This document shows, piece after piece, positions 1 to 7,441 of a DNA stretch of 9,987 nucleotides. The first letter of the stretch is position 1. Each line of letters starts with the position of its first letter. The DNA lies in the NCBI GenBank assembly GCA_016868955.1, contig VGFF01000074.1, positions 1 through 9,987 on the forward strand, read 5' to 3'. A program made the translations under genes and the position numbers. The notes under the pieces were generated by a model that worked only from the letters and a program-made list of their open reading frames with translations, made no database searches and was not told where the DNA came from. Source of the stretch: Armatimonadota bacterium. Lineage in GTDB: Bacteria > Sysuimicrobiota > Sysuimicrobiia > Sysuimicrobiales > VGFF01.

Positions 1-126
1 CAGCTGGTCGCGCAGGCCCGCGACATGATCCGGTCGGCCCGCGAAGGCACGCAGCTGTTGATGCGCGAGGGCTACATTCCGATCCTGAACCTGGAAATGC
101 CGGGACGCGGCGTCGAGGGCCAATAG
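1..126 (+). CDS. 3' end of an unrecognised gene (partial)
   Basis: An open frame enters from the left edge and ends at a TAG at 124-126, giving the last 41 residues of a protein. The tail has an amphipathic helical stretch (ARDMIRSAREGTQLLMREGY) followed by a short PILNLEMPGRG segment. I do not recognise a family from this much. The reading is supported by its frame being open to the edge and by the next gene starting only 3 nt after its stop, with the ribosome site of that gene (GAGGG at 115-119) lying inside this reading frame. It is therefore probably the upstream member of the same transcription unit. No function is proposed. Confidence 0.6.
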   Translation, partial: QLVAQARDMIRSAREGTQLLMREGYIPILNLEMPGRGVEGQ

Positions 127-129
127 ACG

Positions 130-2160
130 ATGGCACGGCGACCGGTCTCGATCGACGACCTGGTCCGCCTGCGATTTCTCAGCGACGTCGCCCTCAGCCC
201 GGACGGGCGCACGATCTGCTTCGTCCAAACCTGGGTCGAACACGACGCCGAAAAGGACGAACAAGTCTATCGATCCCACCTCTGGCTCGTGCCGGCTGAC
301 GCCGGCGAGCCGCGCCAACTGACGCGTGGAAACCATCGCGACAGCGCGCCCGTCTGGTCGCCGGACGGGCGACGATTGGCGTTCCTGTCCACGCGCGGGG
401 GCGACGAGAAGCAGCTCTGGTCGATCGAAGTCGACGGCGGCGAGGCGCGCGCGCTCGTCTCCCGACGCGGCGGCGTCGCGGGGGTCGCTTGGTCCCCGCG
501 CGGCGACCGTCTCGCGTTCGTCGGCAAGGTCGGAGCGGATCCGCTCGATGATGAACCGGACAAGGAGAAAGCGAAGCGCAAGCGCGCGAACCGCGTCAAG
601 GTCATCACGCGCATGCGGTACAAGGCGGAAGGCGAAGGGTATTGGGACGGCAAATGGCGGCACGTGTTCGTCGTCGACGCGAACGGCGGCGCGCCCGTGC
701 AGGTGACGGCTGGCGACTTCGACCACGTGCAGCCGGCGTGGTCACCGGACGGCCAAGCGCTCGCCTACGTCGCGAATCCATCGCCCGACGCCGACTTCAC
801 GAACGTAACGGACGTCTGGGTCATCGCCGCCGCCGGCGGCGGCGCCCGCCGGATCTCGACGTCCCTGGGACCGTCCGCCGATCCGGCGTGGGCGCCCGAC
901 GGACGGCAGATCGCCTACTTCGGGCACGACAACCAACACATGGGCGCCACGAACCCTGGCCTTTGGGTCGCGGCCGCGGACGGATCGGGTACGCGATCGT
1001 GGACGAGCGATTGGGATCGCCCCACCGGTCACCACGTGCTCGACGACATGAAGTCGCACCCGGCCGCCGGCGCGCCGGTGTGGTCGCCGGACGGTCGCGT
1101 GATCTGGTTCTTGGGCGGCGACGGCGGATCGACGCAGTTGTTCGAAGCCCGTGCCGATGGATCCGTTCGCCCTCGGACCGCCGGCGCTCGTGATCTCTAT
1201 GGCATCTCGTTCTCGGCCGACCGGCGATCGGCGGCAGGCCCGATCTCCACGCCCGTGCTCCCAGGCGACGTCGTTTTCCTGGACCTGTCGGGAGCGGCGC
1301 TGGCCACCGAGACGGCACGGACTTCGATCAACGCCGCGCTGCTCGACGAGATCGAGCCGATCGCGCCCGAGCACGCCTGGTTCGAAGGGGCGGACGGCTG
1401 GCCGGTCGAGGGCTGGATCCTCAAGCCCCGCGACGCGGCTGCGGACGCGAAGGTGCCGATCGTGCTCCAGATCCACGGCGGTCCGCATGGGGCGTACGGC
1501 TGGGCGTTCTTCCACGAGTTTCAGATGCTGGCGGCGGAAGGCATCGCCGTGTTGTACGTGAACCCCCGCGGCAGCCAGAACTATGGGCAAGCGTTCTGCG
1601 CCGCGACGAAGAACGACTGGGGCGGCAAGGACTACGAGGATCTCATGCGCGCGTTCGATCAGGCGCTGGCGCGGTGGCCCTGGCTCGACGGCACGCGCGC
1701 CGGCGTCGCCGGCGGCTCGTACGGCGGTTACATGACGAACTGGATCATCGGGCGCACCGATCGATTCCGCGCCGCCGCGACGATGCGATCGATCTCCAAC
1801 AACCTCAGTCAGTGGGGCACGTCCGACCTGGCATTCACGAAGGGACTCTACGAGTATCCGGGCGATCCCTGGGACGCGCCGGCGTTCTACGTCGATCGGT
1901 CGCCGTTGTTTTACGTGCGCAACATGAAGACGCCGTTATTGATCATCCACAGCGAGAACGATTATCGATGCCCGATCGAGCAGGCGGAGCAGCTCTTCGC
2001 GGCGCTCAAGAAGCTCGGCGTCGAGACGGTGTTTGTGCGGTTCCCCAACGAGAATCACGACCTGTCGCGCAGCGGTCAGCCCGAGCACCGGCTCGACAGC
2101 CTGCGCTGGATCTCGCGGTGGTTCGGCCGGCATCTGCTCGGCGCCACTGACTTGCCGTGA
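130..2160 (+). CDS. S9 family serine peptidase (acylaminoacyl-/dipeptidyl-peptidase like)
   Basis: This 676-residue protein should cleave acylated or free N-terminal residues or dipeptides from short peptides. The N-terminal two thirds form a beta-propeller of the TolB/PD40 kind, shown by repeated WSPDG-type blades with Trp at about residues 76, 121, 204, 254 and 318, plus LSPDG near residue 23. The C-terminal third is an alpha/beta hydrolase: HGGPHG at 449-454 supplies the oxyanion region, the nucleophile elbow GGSYGGYM carries Ser530, and Asp611 (SENDYRCP) and His643 (NENHD) complete the triad in the usual S9 order. No signal peptide is visible, so a cytoplasmic enzyme for peptide turnover is likely. 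Length is normal for the family. The ATG at 130 follows the previous stop by 3 nt. Exact substrate specificity within S9 (S9A, S9B or S9C) cannot be read from this. Confidence 0.93.
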   Translation: MARRPVSIDDLVRLRFLSDVALSPDGRTICFVQTWVEHDAEKDEQVYRSHLWLVPADAGEPRQLTRGNHRDSAPVWSPDGRRLAFLSTRGGDEKQLWSIEVDGGEARALVSRRGGVAGVAWSPRGDRLAFVGKVGADPLDDEPDKEKAKRKRANRVKVITRMRYKAEGEGYWDGKWRHVFVVDANGGAPVQVTAGDFDHVQPAWSPDGQALAYVANPSPDADFTNVTDVWVIAAAGGGARRISTSLGPSADPAWAPDGRQIAYFGHDNQHMGATNPGLWVAAADGSGTRSWTSDWDRPTGHHVLDDMKSHPAAGAPVWSPDGRVIWFLGGDGGSTQLFEARADGSVRPRTAGARDLYGISFSADRRSAAGPISTPVLPGDVVFLDLSGAALATETARTSINAALLDEIEPIAPEHAWFEGADGWPVEGWILKPRDAAADAKVPIVLQIHGGPHGAYGWAFFHEFQMLAAEGIAVLYVNPRGSQNYGQAFCAATKNDWGGKDYEDLMRAFDQALARWPWLDGTRAGVAGGSYGGYMTNWIIGRTDRFRAAATMRSISNNLSQWGTSDLAFTKGLYEYPGDPWDAPAFYVDRSPLFYVRNMKTPLLIIHSENDYRCPIEQAEQLFAALKKLGVETVFVRFPNENHDLSRSGQPEHRLDSLRWISRWFGRHLLGATDLP

Positions 2161-2173
2161 GGGGCGGGGCCCG

Positions 2174-2737
2174 ATGAAGATCTACACGAAGACCGGCGAT
2201 CGCGGCGAAACCGCGTTGTTCGGCGGGCAGCGCGTCGCCAAGGACGATCTCCGCGTGGAGGCCTACGGCAGCGTCGACGAGTTGAACAGCGTTCTCGGCG
2301 CCGCAGCTGTCGCGATCGGCGACGGCGGCGCGCGGGCAATGGTCATGTGGGTCCAGCATCGTCTGTTCGACCTTGGCGCCCAGCTGGCGACACCGGCGGC
2401 GAGCGATCCCAAACTGACGGCGCACGTTCCGAAGACCACGGCAGCGGCGGTTCAGCGCCTGGAGACCTGGATCGACGACCTCGACGGCAAGCTGCTGCCG
2501 CTCCGTACGTTCATCCTGCCGGGCGGGTCGGAGGCGGCGGCCCGCCTGCACGTCGCGCGTTGCGTTTGCCGCCGCGCGGAACGACGCGTCACGGCGCTGG
2601 CGCGGACGGCGCCGGTCAACGAAGAGATCCTCCGATTCTTGAACCGCCTGTCGGATTACCTGTTCGTGCTCGCGCGATGGGTGAACCAGGAGGCCGGCGT
2701 TCCCGACCCGACGTGGGAACCCGGCGACGCGACCTGA
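2174..2737 (+). CDS. Cob(I)alamin adenosyltransferase, PduO type
   Basis: The enzyme transfers the 5'-deoxyadenosyl group of ATP to cob(I)alamin, making adenosylcobalamin. The 187-residue product has the whole PduO signature: the N-terminal ATP loop YTKTGDRGETALFGG (4-18), GSVDELNS (32-39), FDLGAQLATP (65-74), FILPGG (113-118), the arginine-rich helix RCVCRRAER (129-137) and NRLSDYLFVLARW (157-169). These lie in family order and the length is normal for the single-domain form. I chose the ATG at 2174 because homology begins at that methionine; the frame is open further upstream inside the peptidase gene, but that part has no family resemblance. The start lies 13 nt after the peptidase stop, next to a G-rich stretch, so expression is probably coupled. 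No B12-dependent mutase or B12 synthesis gene is visible nearby, so its client enzyme is unknown. Confidence 0.95.
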   Translation: MKIYTKTGDRGETALFGGQRVAKDDLRVEAYGSVDELNSVLGAAAVAIGDGGARAMVMWVQHRLFDLGAQLATPAASDPKLTAHVPKTTAAAVQRLETWIDDLDGKLLPLRTFILPGGSEAAARLHVARCVCRRAERRVTALARTAPVNEEILRFLNRLSDYLFVLARWVNQEAGVPDPTWEPGDAT

Positions 2738-2777
2738 TCGGCGAGCGCTCCTTCGGATCGGCGAGGTCGCACTCGAT

Positions 2778-4004
2778 TTGAGAACGTTCCAGGCCCTCGA
2801 CAATCCCAAGTTCCGCACCGTCTGGACGGGCATGATCGTCTCGCAGACGGGGGCGTGGATGCAGAGCACCGCCTTGTCCTTCCTGGTCTTCCAGTTGACG
2901 GGATCGGCCCTGCAGACGAGCTTGGTGCTCTGCTTCACGACCCTGCCAACGCTGCTGTTCTCGATCGTCGGCGGCGCGATCGCCGATCGCGCCGAGCCGC
3001 GCCGGATAGTGATCGCGATGCAAGCCGTGTTCATGATCAACGCGCTCCTGCTGGCGACGCTTGCGTTCTCCGGCCTGATCCGCGTCTGGCAGATCTACGC
3101 GATCGCGTTCACGAACGGGCTGGCGTTCGCGTTCGACAGCCCGTCGCGGCAGGCGATGCTGCCGCAGCTCATCGACAAGCGGCACATCCGCAACGCGATC
3201 GCGTTGAACGCGGCGGCGTTCAACGGCTCGCGCATGATCGGCCCGGCGTTCGCCGGCTTCATCTACCGGTCGATCGGACCGGCCTGGTGCTTCCTCGCCA
3301 ACGGATTCTCGTTTCTCGCCATGCTCGTGCCGCTGGCGAGGCTCCGCTTGGACGCGTCCCGCGATCGCGAGATCGTTCCGATGTTGACCCAGATCAGCAG
3401 CGGGATTGGGTACGTCCGGTCGCATGCGGTGGTTCGCCCGTTGCTGGAGCTGGTCGCGATCTTCGGGGTCTTCGCGTTCCCCTGGGGCGTCTTGATGCCG
3501 GCCTTCACCGTCAAGGTCCTCGGTCTCGGCGCCGCCGAGAATGGGCTGCTCTACGGCGCCTACGGCGCCGGCTCGACGATCGGCGCCTTGACGGTCGCGA
3601 GCCTCCAACGCGTGCGACGCCCCGGACTGCTGACGTTCGTCTTAGTCGCCATCTCGGCGTGCGTGCTCGTCGCGTCGTCGCTGCCGCGGTCGCTGCCGAT
3701 GGCGATGCTCGGCATCGCCGTGACCGGCTTCTTCCTCGTGGCCACGATGTCGTCGACGAACGGCTTCATCCAGTCCCAACTCGAGGACGCGTATCGAGGC
3801 CGCGTCATGAGCCTGCACACGATGGCGACGATGGGCACCGGGCCGATCGGCAGCGTCATTGCCGGCGCGCTCGCGGACCGCTACGGCGTTCCGGCGTCGA
3901 TCGCGCTCAACGGCGCGCTGCTCTTTCTCGTCGGCGGCATCCAGTTCTTTCGGGCGCGGAGGGTCATCGGCCACGACGATCGGGCGCGACCGCGCGAAGC
4001 TTAG
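2778..4004 (+). CDS. MFS transporter, EntS/MFS_3-like exporter
   Basis: This is a 408-residue inner-membrane protein of the major facilitator superfamily with about 12 hydrophobic helices in two halves. Motif A appears after helix 2 as GGAIADRAEPRR (65-76), and a degenerate copy, GALADRYG, follows in the second half. The DSPSRQAMLPQLI segment after helix 4 is characteristic of the subfamily that includes the enterobactin exporter EntS and several drug-efflux proteins. The substrate cannot be told. The start is a TTG at 2778; a GAGGT at 2763-2767 lies about 10 nt before it, and family resemblance (FRTVWTGMIVSQTGAWMQ) begins within a dozen residues, so no earlier start is needed. It lies 40 nt downstream of the adenosyltransferase gene and is last in its unit, ahead of a strong terminator. 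A link to cobalamin is possible only by proximity. Confidence 0.9.
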   Translation: MRTFQALDNPKFRTVWTGMIVSQTGAWMQSTALSFLVFQLTGSALQTSLVLCFTTLPTLLFSIVGGAIADRAEPRRIVIAMQAVFMINALLLATLAFSGLIRVWQIYAIAFTNGLAFAFDSPSRQAMLPQLIDKRHIRNAIALNAAAFNGSRMIGPAFAGFIYRSIGPAWCFLANGFSFLAMLVPLARLRLDASRDREIVPMLTQISSGIGYVRSHAVVRPLLELVAIFGVFAFPWGVLMPAFTVKVLGLGAAENGLLYGAYGAGSTIGALTVASLQRVRRPGLLTFVLVAISACVLVASSLPRSLPMAMLGIAVTGFFLVATMSSTNGFIQSQLEDAYRGRVMSLHTMATMGTGPIGSVIAGALADRYGVPASIALNGALLFLVGGIQFFRARRVIGHDDRARPREA

Positions 4005-4050
4005 CGAGGGGGGCGCCGCCGGCGGTGCCGTGCCGCGCAGCGTGCGCCGG

Positions 4051-4092
4051 AAAACAAAACCGCGGCCCCGTTCGGGGCCGCGGTTTTGTTTT
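4051..4092. terminator. Bidirectional intrinsic terminator
   Basis: A perfect inverted repeat has arms at 4051-4069 and 4074-4092 and a GTTC loop. The core is a run of G:C pairs (CCGCGGCCCC and its complement), flanked by AAAACAAAA on one side and TTTTGTTTT on the other. On each strand the GC stem is therefore followed by a U-rich tract. It lies between the MFS gene stop (4004) and the sdhB stop (4110), which converge, so one element can end both transcripts. It is the only A/T-rich run of this kind that I noticed in the window. Confidence 0.93.
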
Positions 4093-4109
4093 CGACCAGG
4101 AGCCGTGTT

Positions 4110-4811
4110 CTAGATACCGCCGACGGTGATCGCCCGCTTCACTTCCTGGACACGCTTCGTGACCTCGATCCCCTGCGGGCAGGCGTCCGTGCAGTTGAAG
4201 ACGGTGCGGCAGCGGAAGGCGCCACTCTTCTCGGCGAGGATCGCCAGACGCTCTTGTCCACCTTGATCGCGGCTGTCGAAGATGAAACGGTGCGCGTTGA
4301 CGATCGCGGCCGGACCGATGTACTCGCCCGTCGTCCAGTAGACGGGGCAGGAGGTCGTGCATGCCGCGCACAGGATGCACTTCGTGCCGTCGTCGAACAG
4401 CTCGCGCTGCTCCGGGCTCTGCGGGCGCTCCTTTTCCGGCGTCGGATCATCGTTGATCAGCCAAGGCTTGACCTGCTTGTACTTGTCGAAGAACGGTTCC
4501 ATGTTGACGACGAGATCCTTGATCACCGGCAGCCCGCGCAGCGGTTCGACGGAGATCGTCGTTCCGATGTCCTTGACGAGGATCTTGCAGGCGAGCCGGT
4601 TGACGCCATTGATCAACAGCGCGTCCGATCCGCAGATGCCGTGGGCGCAGGACCGCCGCACGGCCAGCGTGCCGTCGACGTTCCACTTGATGTAGTGCAA
4701 CGCGTCGAGCACGCGGTCGAATGGCTCGTAGGGGACTTCGTAGTCGGCCCAGTAGGGCTTCCGATCCTTCTCCGGATTGAATCGCTTGACGCGGATCTTG
4801 GCGGTCGGCAT
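4110..4811 (-). CDS. sdhB: Succinate dehydrogenase iron-sulfur subunit
   Basis: SdhB carries electrons from the flavin of SdhA to the quinone site through three iron-sulfur clusters. In this 233-residue protein the plant-type ferredoxin domain binds [2Fe-2S] with Cys55, Cys60, Asp63 and Cys75 (CAHGICGSD, then NRLAC). The third ligand is Asp rather than Cys, as in Escherichia coli SdhB. The C-terminal domain has CILCAACTTSCP, where Cys145, Cys148 and Cys151, with Cys211, should hold [4Fe-4S]. Cys155, Cys201 and Cys207 should hold [3Fe-4S]. The position of the E. coli quinone-site His207 is Arg202 here (RCRTVFNC), a form I recall from actinobacterial enzymes. The start ATG has AAGGAG 5 nt upstream (complement of 4817-4822). 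It is the last gene of regulator-sdhCDAB, 44 nt after sdhA and just before the shared terminator. Fumarate reductase is the alternative, less likely with a heme-type anchor. Confidence 0.97.
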   Translation of the reverse strand: MPTAKIRVKRFNPEKDRKPYWADYEVPYEPFDRVLDALHYIKWNVDGTLAVRRSCAHGICGSDALLINGVNRLACKILVKDIGTTISVEPLRGLPVIKDLVVNMEPFFDKYKQVKPWLINDDPTPEKERPQSPEQRELFDDGTKCILCAACTTSCPVYWTTGEYIGPAAIVNAHRFIFDSRDQGGQERLAILAEKSGAFRCRTVFNCTDACPQGIEVTKRVQEVKRAITVGGI

Positions 4812-4855
4812 GCTCGCTCCTTGTCGCGTGGCGGCCGGCGCAGCGGCCGCGGCGG
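4812..4855 (-). other. sdhA-sdhB spacer with GC hairpin
   Basis: The 44-nt spacer holds an inverted repeat, GCGGCCG at 4831-4837 and CGGCCGC at 4844-4850, with a 6-nt loop, lying between the sdhA stop and the sdhB ribosome site. There is no U-tract, so it should not terminate. It could slow decay or separate the two cistrons, but in DNA this rich in G+C a 7-bp stem may be chance. Confidence 0.45.
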
Positions 4856-6592
4856 CTAGTACTTGCGCTCCTGCGGCTGGAACTTCGTGATCGTAACCGG
4901 CTTGTACGTGAACTTGTAGTCGGCGCCGTTCCGGAAGAGGAGCGTGTGCTTCATCCAGGTCGCGTCGTCGCGGTTCGGAAAGTCCTCACGGGTGTGGCCA
5001 CCGCGGCTCTCCTGGCGATTCAACGCCGATCGCACTGTCGCGTCGGCGCAGTCGAGCATGCAGCCGAGCTCCCAGGATTCGAGCACGTCTTGATTGAACG
5101 TGCGGCCGCGGTCCTCGATGCCGATCTTCTCGAAGCGCTGATACAGCTCTCCGATCACGCCCAACACGCGGCGCAGCCCCTCGTCGCTGCGGAAGATTCC
5201 GCAGTCGTCCATCATCGCGACCTGTAGGTCCTCTCGGATCCGGGCGACGCGCTCCTTGCCGTTGGCCGCCAGAAGCTTCTGGAACGTCTCCGCGGCGGTG
5301 CGATCCGGGCTCGCCGTGATCTTGCCCTTGGCTGCTTCCTCACGCACGAAGCGCACCATGTCGCGGCCGGCCCGGCGTCCGAACACGAGGATGTCGACCA
5401 ACGAGTTCGTGCCGAGGCGGTTCGCGCCGTGCACCGAAACACAGGCGCACTCGCCCGCCGAATAAAAGCCCTTGACCGGCGTGTTTTGTTCGTCCCAAAT
5501 TACGCGACCGGCGATGTCGGTCGGGATGCCGCCCATCGCGTAGTGCGCGGTCGGCTGGATCGGGGTCAGGTCCTTCGCCGGGTCGACGCCCAAATAGGTG
5601 CGAGCGAAGGACGTAATCTCCGGCAGCTTCTCCTCCAGGACCTCGCGCGGCAGCGCCCGGAAGTCGAGGTGGACGTAGTCCTTGCCGTCGACGCCGCGAC
5701 CCTCGCGGATCTCCGTTATGATCGCCCGCGAGATGATGTCCCGCGGCGCCAGATCCATCAAGGTCGGCGAGTACCGCTCCATGAAGCGCTCGCCGGAGTG
5801 ATTGCGCAGGATCGCGCCTTCGCCGCGGGCCGCCTCCGACAAGAGGATGCCGAGGCGATAGATCCCGGTGGGATGGAATTGATAGAACTCCATGTCCTCC
5901 ATCGGGATGCCGCGCCGCCAGCAGACGGCCGCGCCGTCACCGGTCAACGTGTGCGCGTTCGACGAGACTTTCCAGATCTTGCCCCAGCCGCCGGTCGCGA
6001 ACATCGTCGCCTTGCTGCGGAACAAGTGCAGCTCGCCGGTCAAGATCTCCCAGGCCACGACGCCGTAGCAAGCGCCGTCGGCGATCAACAAGTCGACGAC
6101 CTGAAACTCGTTGAAAAAGTGCACGTCGTTCTTCAGGCACTGCTGATACAGCGTTTGGAGGATCATGTGCCCGGTGCGGTCGGCGGCGTGGCAAGCTCGG
6201 CGGACGGGGCCCTTGCCGTAGTTGTGTGTGTGCCCGCCGAATCGTCGCTGCGAGATCCGGCCGTCGGGCGTGCGGTCGAACGGCAGCCCATAGTGCTCGA
6301 GGTCGTAGATCGTCTCGATCGCCTCGCGCGCGAGGATCTCGGCCGCGTCCTGGTCGACGAGGTAGTCGCCGCCCTTTACGGTGTCGAACATGTGCCATTC
6401 CCAGTGATCTTCCTCGACGTTACCGAGCGCGGCGCTGATGCCGCCCTGGGCCGCACCCGTGTGGGAACGAACCGGGTACAGCTTCGACAACACCGCGACC
6501 TTGAGGTCCTTCGCCTTGCTCGCCTCCAGCGCCGCGAACAGCCCCGCGCCGCCGGCGCCGACGATCAAGGCATCGTACTCGTGTTCAATCAT
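4856..6592 (-). CDS. sdhA: Succinate dehydrogenase flavoprotein subunit
   Basis: SdhA oxidises succinate to fumarate on a covalently bound FAD. The 578-residue product shows the Rossmann FAD loop VGAGGAG (11-17), the SHTGAAQGG segment whose His44 is the expected covalent FAD attachment site, and the substrate and catalytic residues His240 (FHPTG), Arg284 (LAPRD, the proton-shuttle arginine), His350 (AHYAMGG) and Arg392 (HGANRLGTNS). All keep the spacing of the E. coli enzyme. The C-terminal helical and capping parts are complete, ending in QPQERKY. The frame is open further upstream to 6793, but homology starts at the ATG at 6590-6592, which has AGGAGAGAG (complement of 6598-6606) before it. 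It follows sdhD by 43 nt and precedes sdhB by 44 nt. It should act on the inner face of the cytoplasmic membrane, attached through SdhB. The alternative, a fumarate reductase flavoprotein, cannot be excluded from this subunit alone. Confidence 0.98.
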   Translation of the reverse strand: MIEHEYDALIVGAGGAGLFAALEASKAKDLKVAVLSKLYPVRSHTGAAQGGISAALGNVEEDHWEWHMFDTVKGGDYLVDQDAAEILAREAIETIYDLEHYGLPFDRTPDGRISQRRFGGHTHNYGKGPVRRACHAADRTGHMILQTLYQQCLKNDVHFFNEFQVVDLLIADGACYGVVAWEILTGELHLFRSKATMFATGGWGKIWKVSSNAHTLTGDGAAVCWRRGIPMEDMEFYQFHPTGIYRLGILLSEAARGEGAILRNHSGERFMERYSPTLMDLAPRDIISRAIITEIREGRGVDGKDYVHLDFRALPREVLEEKLPEITSFARTYLGVDPAKDLTPIQPTAHYAMGGIPTDIAGRVIWDEQNTPVKGFYSAGECACVSVHGANRLGTNSLVDILVFGRRAGRDMVRFVREEAAKGKITASPDRTAAETFQKLLAANGKERVARIREDLQVAMMDDCGIFRSDEGLRRVLGVIGELYQRFEKIGIEDRGRTFNQDVLESWELGCMLDCADATVRSALNRQESRGGHTREDFPNRDDATWMKHTLLFRNGADYKFTYKPVTITKFQPQERKY

Positions 6593-6635
6593 CGGGATCT
6601 CTCTCCTCGCCCGCGTTTCCGAACGGAACGCGGCG
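6593..6635 (-). other. sdhD-sdhA spacer with hairpin
   Basis: The 43-nt spacer contains an inverted repeat at 6612-6632: CGCGTT and CC on one side pair with GG and AACGCG on the other, with one bulged base (6618) and a GAAC loop. It ends a few bases before the sdhA ribosome site. No U-tract follows, so a stabilising or processing role is more plausible than termination. Confidence 0.45.
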
Positions 6636-7019
6636 CTACCGCGAAAGCTGTCCCGGCTGGAACGCGACCAGCACGTAGATGCCGGCGATCGTGAACGCCG
6701 CGGACAGAACGTACAGAGTCCACTGCAGCCCGCGGCGCAAGCCCGGCTTCCGCACGTAGTCCTCGATGATGCCGCGCGTTCCGATGACGCCATGCGACAT
6801 CGCGAACAGCAGGATCACCAAGTCGTAGATGCGCCAGAACGGCGTCGCCAGCCGCTGCGAGACGAATTCGTGCGAGATCGTGTCGGTGCTGTTGACGATG
6901 TGCATGAAGTACAGGTGGCCGAGAACCAACCCGATCATGACGACGGCGGAAATCCGCATGTACAGCCAGCAGAACCACTCCCAGCCGCGACCGGCGGGCC
7001 GAGCACGCGTTGCTTGCAT
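6636..7019 (-). CDS. sdhD: Succinate dehydrogenase membrane anchor subunit D
   Basis: This 127-residue protein has three hydrophobic helices (about 19-41, 62-84 and 97-119) and is the second half of the quinone-reducing, heme-bearing anchor. In helix 2 the sequence SHGVIGTRGIIEDY places His76 and, 11 residues on, Asp87-Tyr88. This is the same spacing as the heme ligand His71 and the Asp82-Tyr83 pair at the quinone site of E. coli SdhD. Helix 1 has two further histidines, His35 and His40, one of which could ligate a second heme. The ATG at 7017-7019 is chosen over upstream starts because a near-perfect ribosome site, AAAGGAGGA (complement of 7024-7032), precedes it and hydrophobic homology begins soon after. 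The gene lies 56 nt after sdhC. The C/D naming follows order and the DY signature. Confidence 0.9.
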   Translation of the reverse strand: MQATRARPAGRGWEWFCWLYMRISAVVMIGLVLGHLYFMHIVNSTDTISHEFVSQRLATPFWRIYDLVILLFAMSHGVIGTRGIIEDYVRKPGLRRGLQWTLYVLSAAFTIAGIYVLVAFQPGQLSR

Positions 7020-7075
7020 TCGTTCCTCCTTTGTCGGGCGGCGGCCGCGCGTACGCCGCCGCGGCTCTCCGGCGC
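7020..7075 (-). other. sdhC-sdhD spacer with GC hairpin
   Basis: The 56-nt spacer holds a perfect 8-bp inverted repeat, GCGGCGGC at 7038-7045 and GCCGCCGC at 7055-7062, with a 9-nt loop. It sits a few bases before the strong sdhD ribosome site and has no following U-tract. It is the strongest of the hairpins between sdh genes. Confidence 0.5.
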
Positions 7076-7441
7076 CTACTTCGAGAACTTGTTGATCATC
7101 GGGCCGATCATCACGATCCAAGCCACCGGGATCATCACCAGGCCGAAGACCACGGCGCCGTACGATACGGCCTTCTTGTGCCAGCGCGTCGCGTTCGGCA
7201 GCAGGTCGACGAGCATCACGATGACGCCGTTGCCGGCGTGATAGATGACGGCCGCGACCAGCGCGAACTCGATCGGCTTGAACCACCACTTACGGTAGAT
7301 CTCCAGCGCGTGGTTGTAGACGGACGGATCCTGCAGGATCAACGACGTCTCGTAGATGTGCATGAACAAGAACAACAGGACGCCGACGCCGGTGAGCCTG
7401 TGCATCGTCCAGGCCAGCATTCCCAAACCGCCTCGGTACAT
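7076..7441 (-). CDS. sdhC: Succinate dehydrogenase cytochrome b subunit C
   Basis: The 121-residue protein is a three-helix membrane anchor (about 17-36, 58-80 and 93-114) that helps to bind heme b and quinone. Near the N-terminus, HRLTG (14-18) matches the HRxSG signature of SdhC, whose arginine (Arg15 here, Arg31 in E. coli) lies at the quinone site. In helix 2, IYHAGNGVIVMLVDL places His68 where the E. coli heme ligand His84 lies. His28 at the end of helix 1 has no E. coli counterpart but resembles the first-helix heme ligand of di-heme anchors such as Bacillus SdhC. The ATG at 7439-7441 has AGGAGGGA (complement of 7446-7453) just upstream. The gene starts 44 nt after the regulator stop, so it is most likely co-transcribed with the regulator; I see no convincing promoter in that gap. 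Confidence 0.92.
   Translation of the reverse strand: MYRGGLGMLAWTMHRLTGVGVLLFLFMHIYETSLILQDPSVYNHALEIYRKWWFKPIEFALVAAVIYHAGNGVIVMLVDLLPNATRWHKKAVSYGAVVFGLVMIPVAWIVMIGPMINKFSK

Noticed and set aside
742..1590. 282-codon minus-strand open frame inside the S9 peptidase gene
   Set aside because: There is no recognisable domain, and the plus-strand frame carries propeller repeats and a complete catalytic triad.
2616..3608. 330-codon open frame on the minus strand opposite the MFS and adenosyltransferase genes
   Set aside because: It is highly charged, low-complexity Arg/Glu/Asp sequence, typical of an antisense shadow of GC-rich genes.
2855..4129. 424-codon open frame overlapping the MFS gene in another frame
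   Set aside because: The translation is Arg-rich and motif-free, runs through the terminator hairpin, and lies over a clear membrane transporter.
5429..6694. Long open frame of 421 codons antisense to sdhA
   Set aside because: It mirrors the sdhA codons in GC-rich DNA, shows Arg/Asp/Val-rich composition without any family motif, and sdhA itself is unmistakable.
6593..6793. N-terminal extension of sdhA by 67 residues
   Set aside because: The extension is Arg/Ser/Cys-rich, overlaps sdhD, and a ribosome site with homology supports the ATG at 6590-6592.
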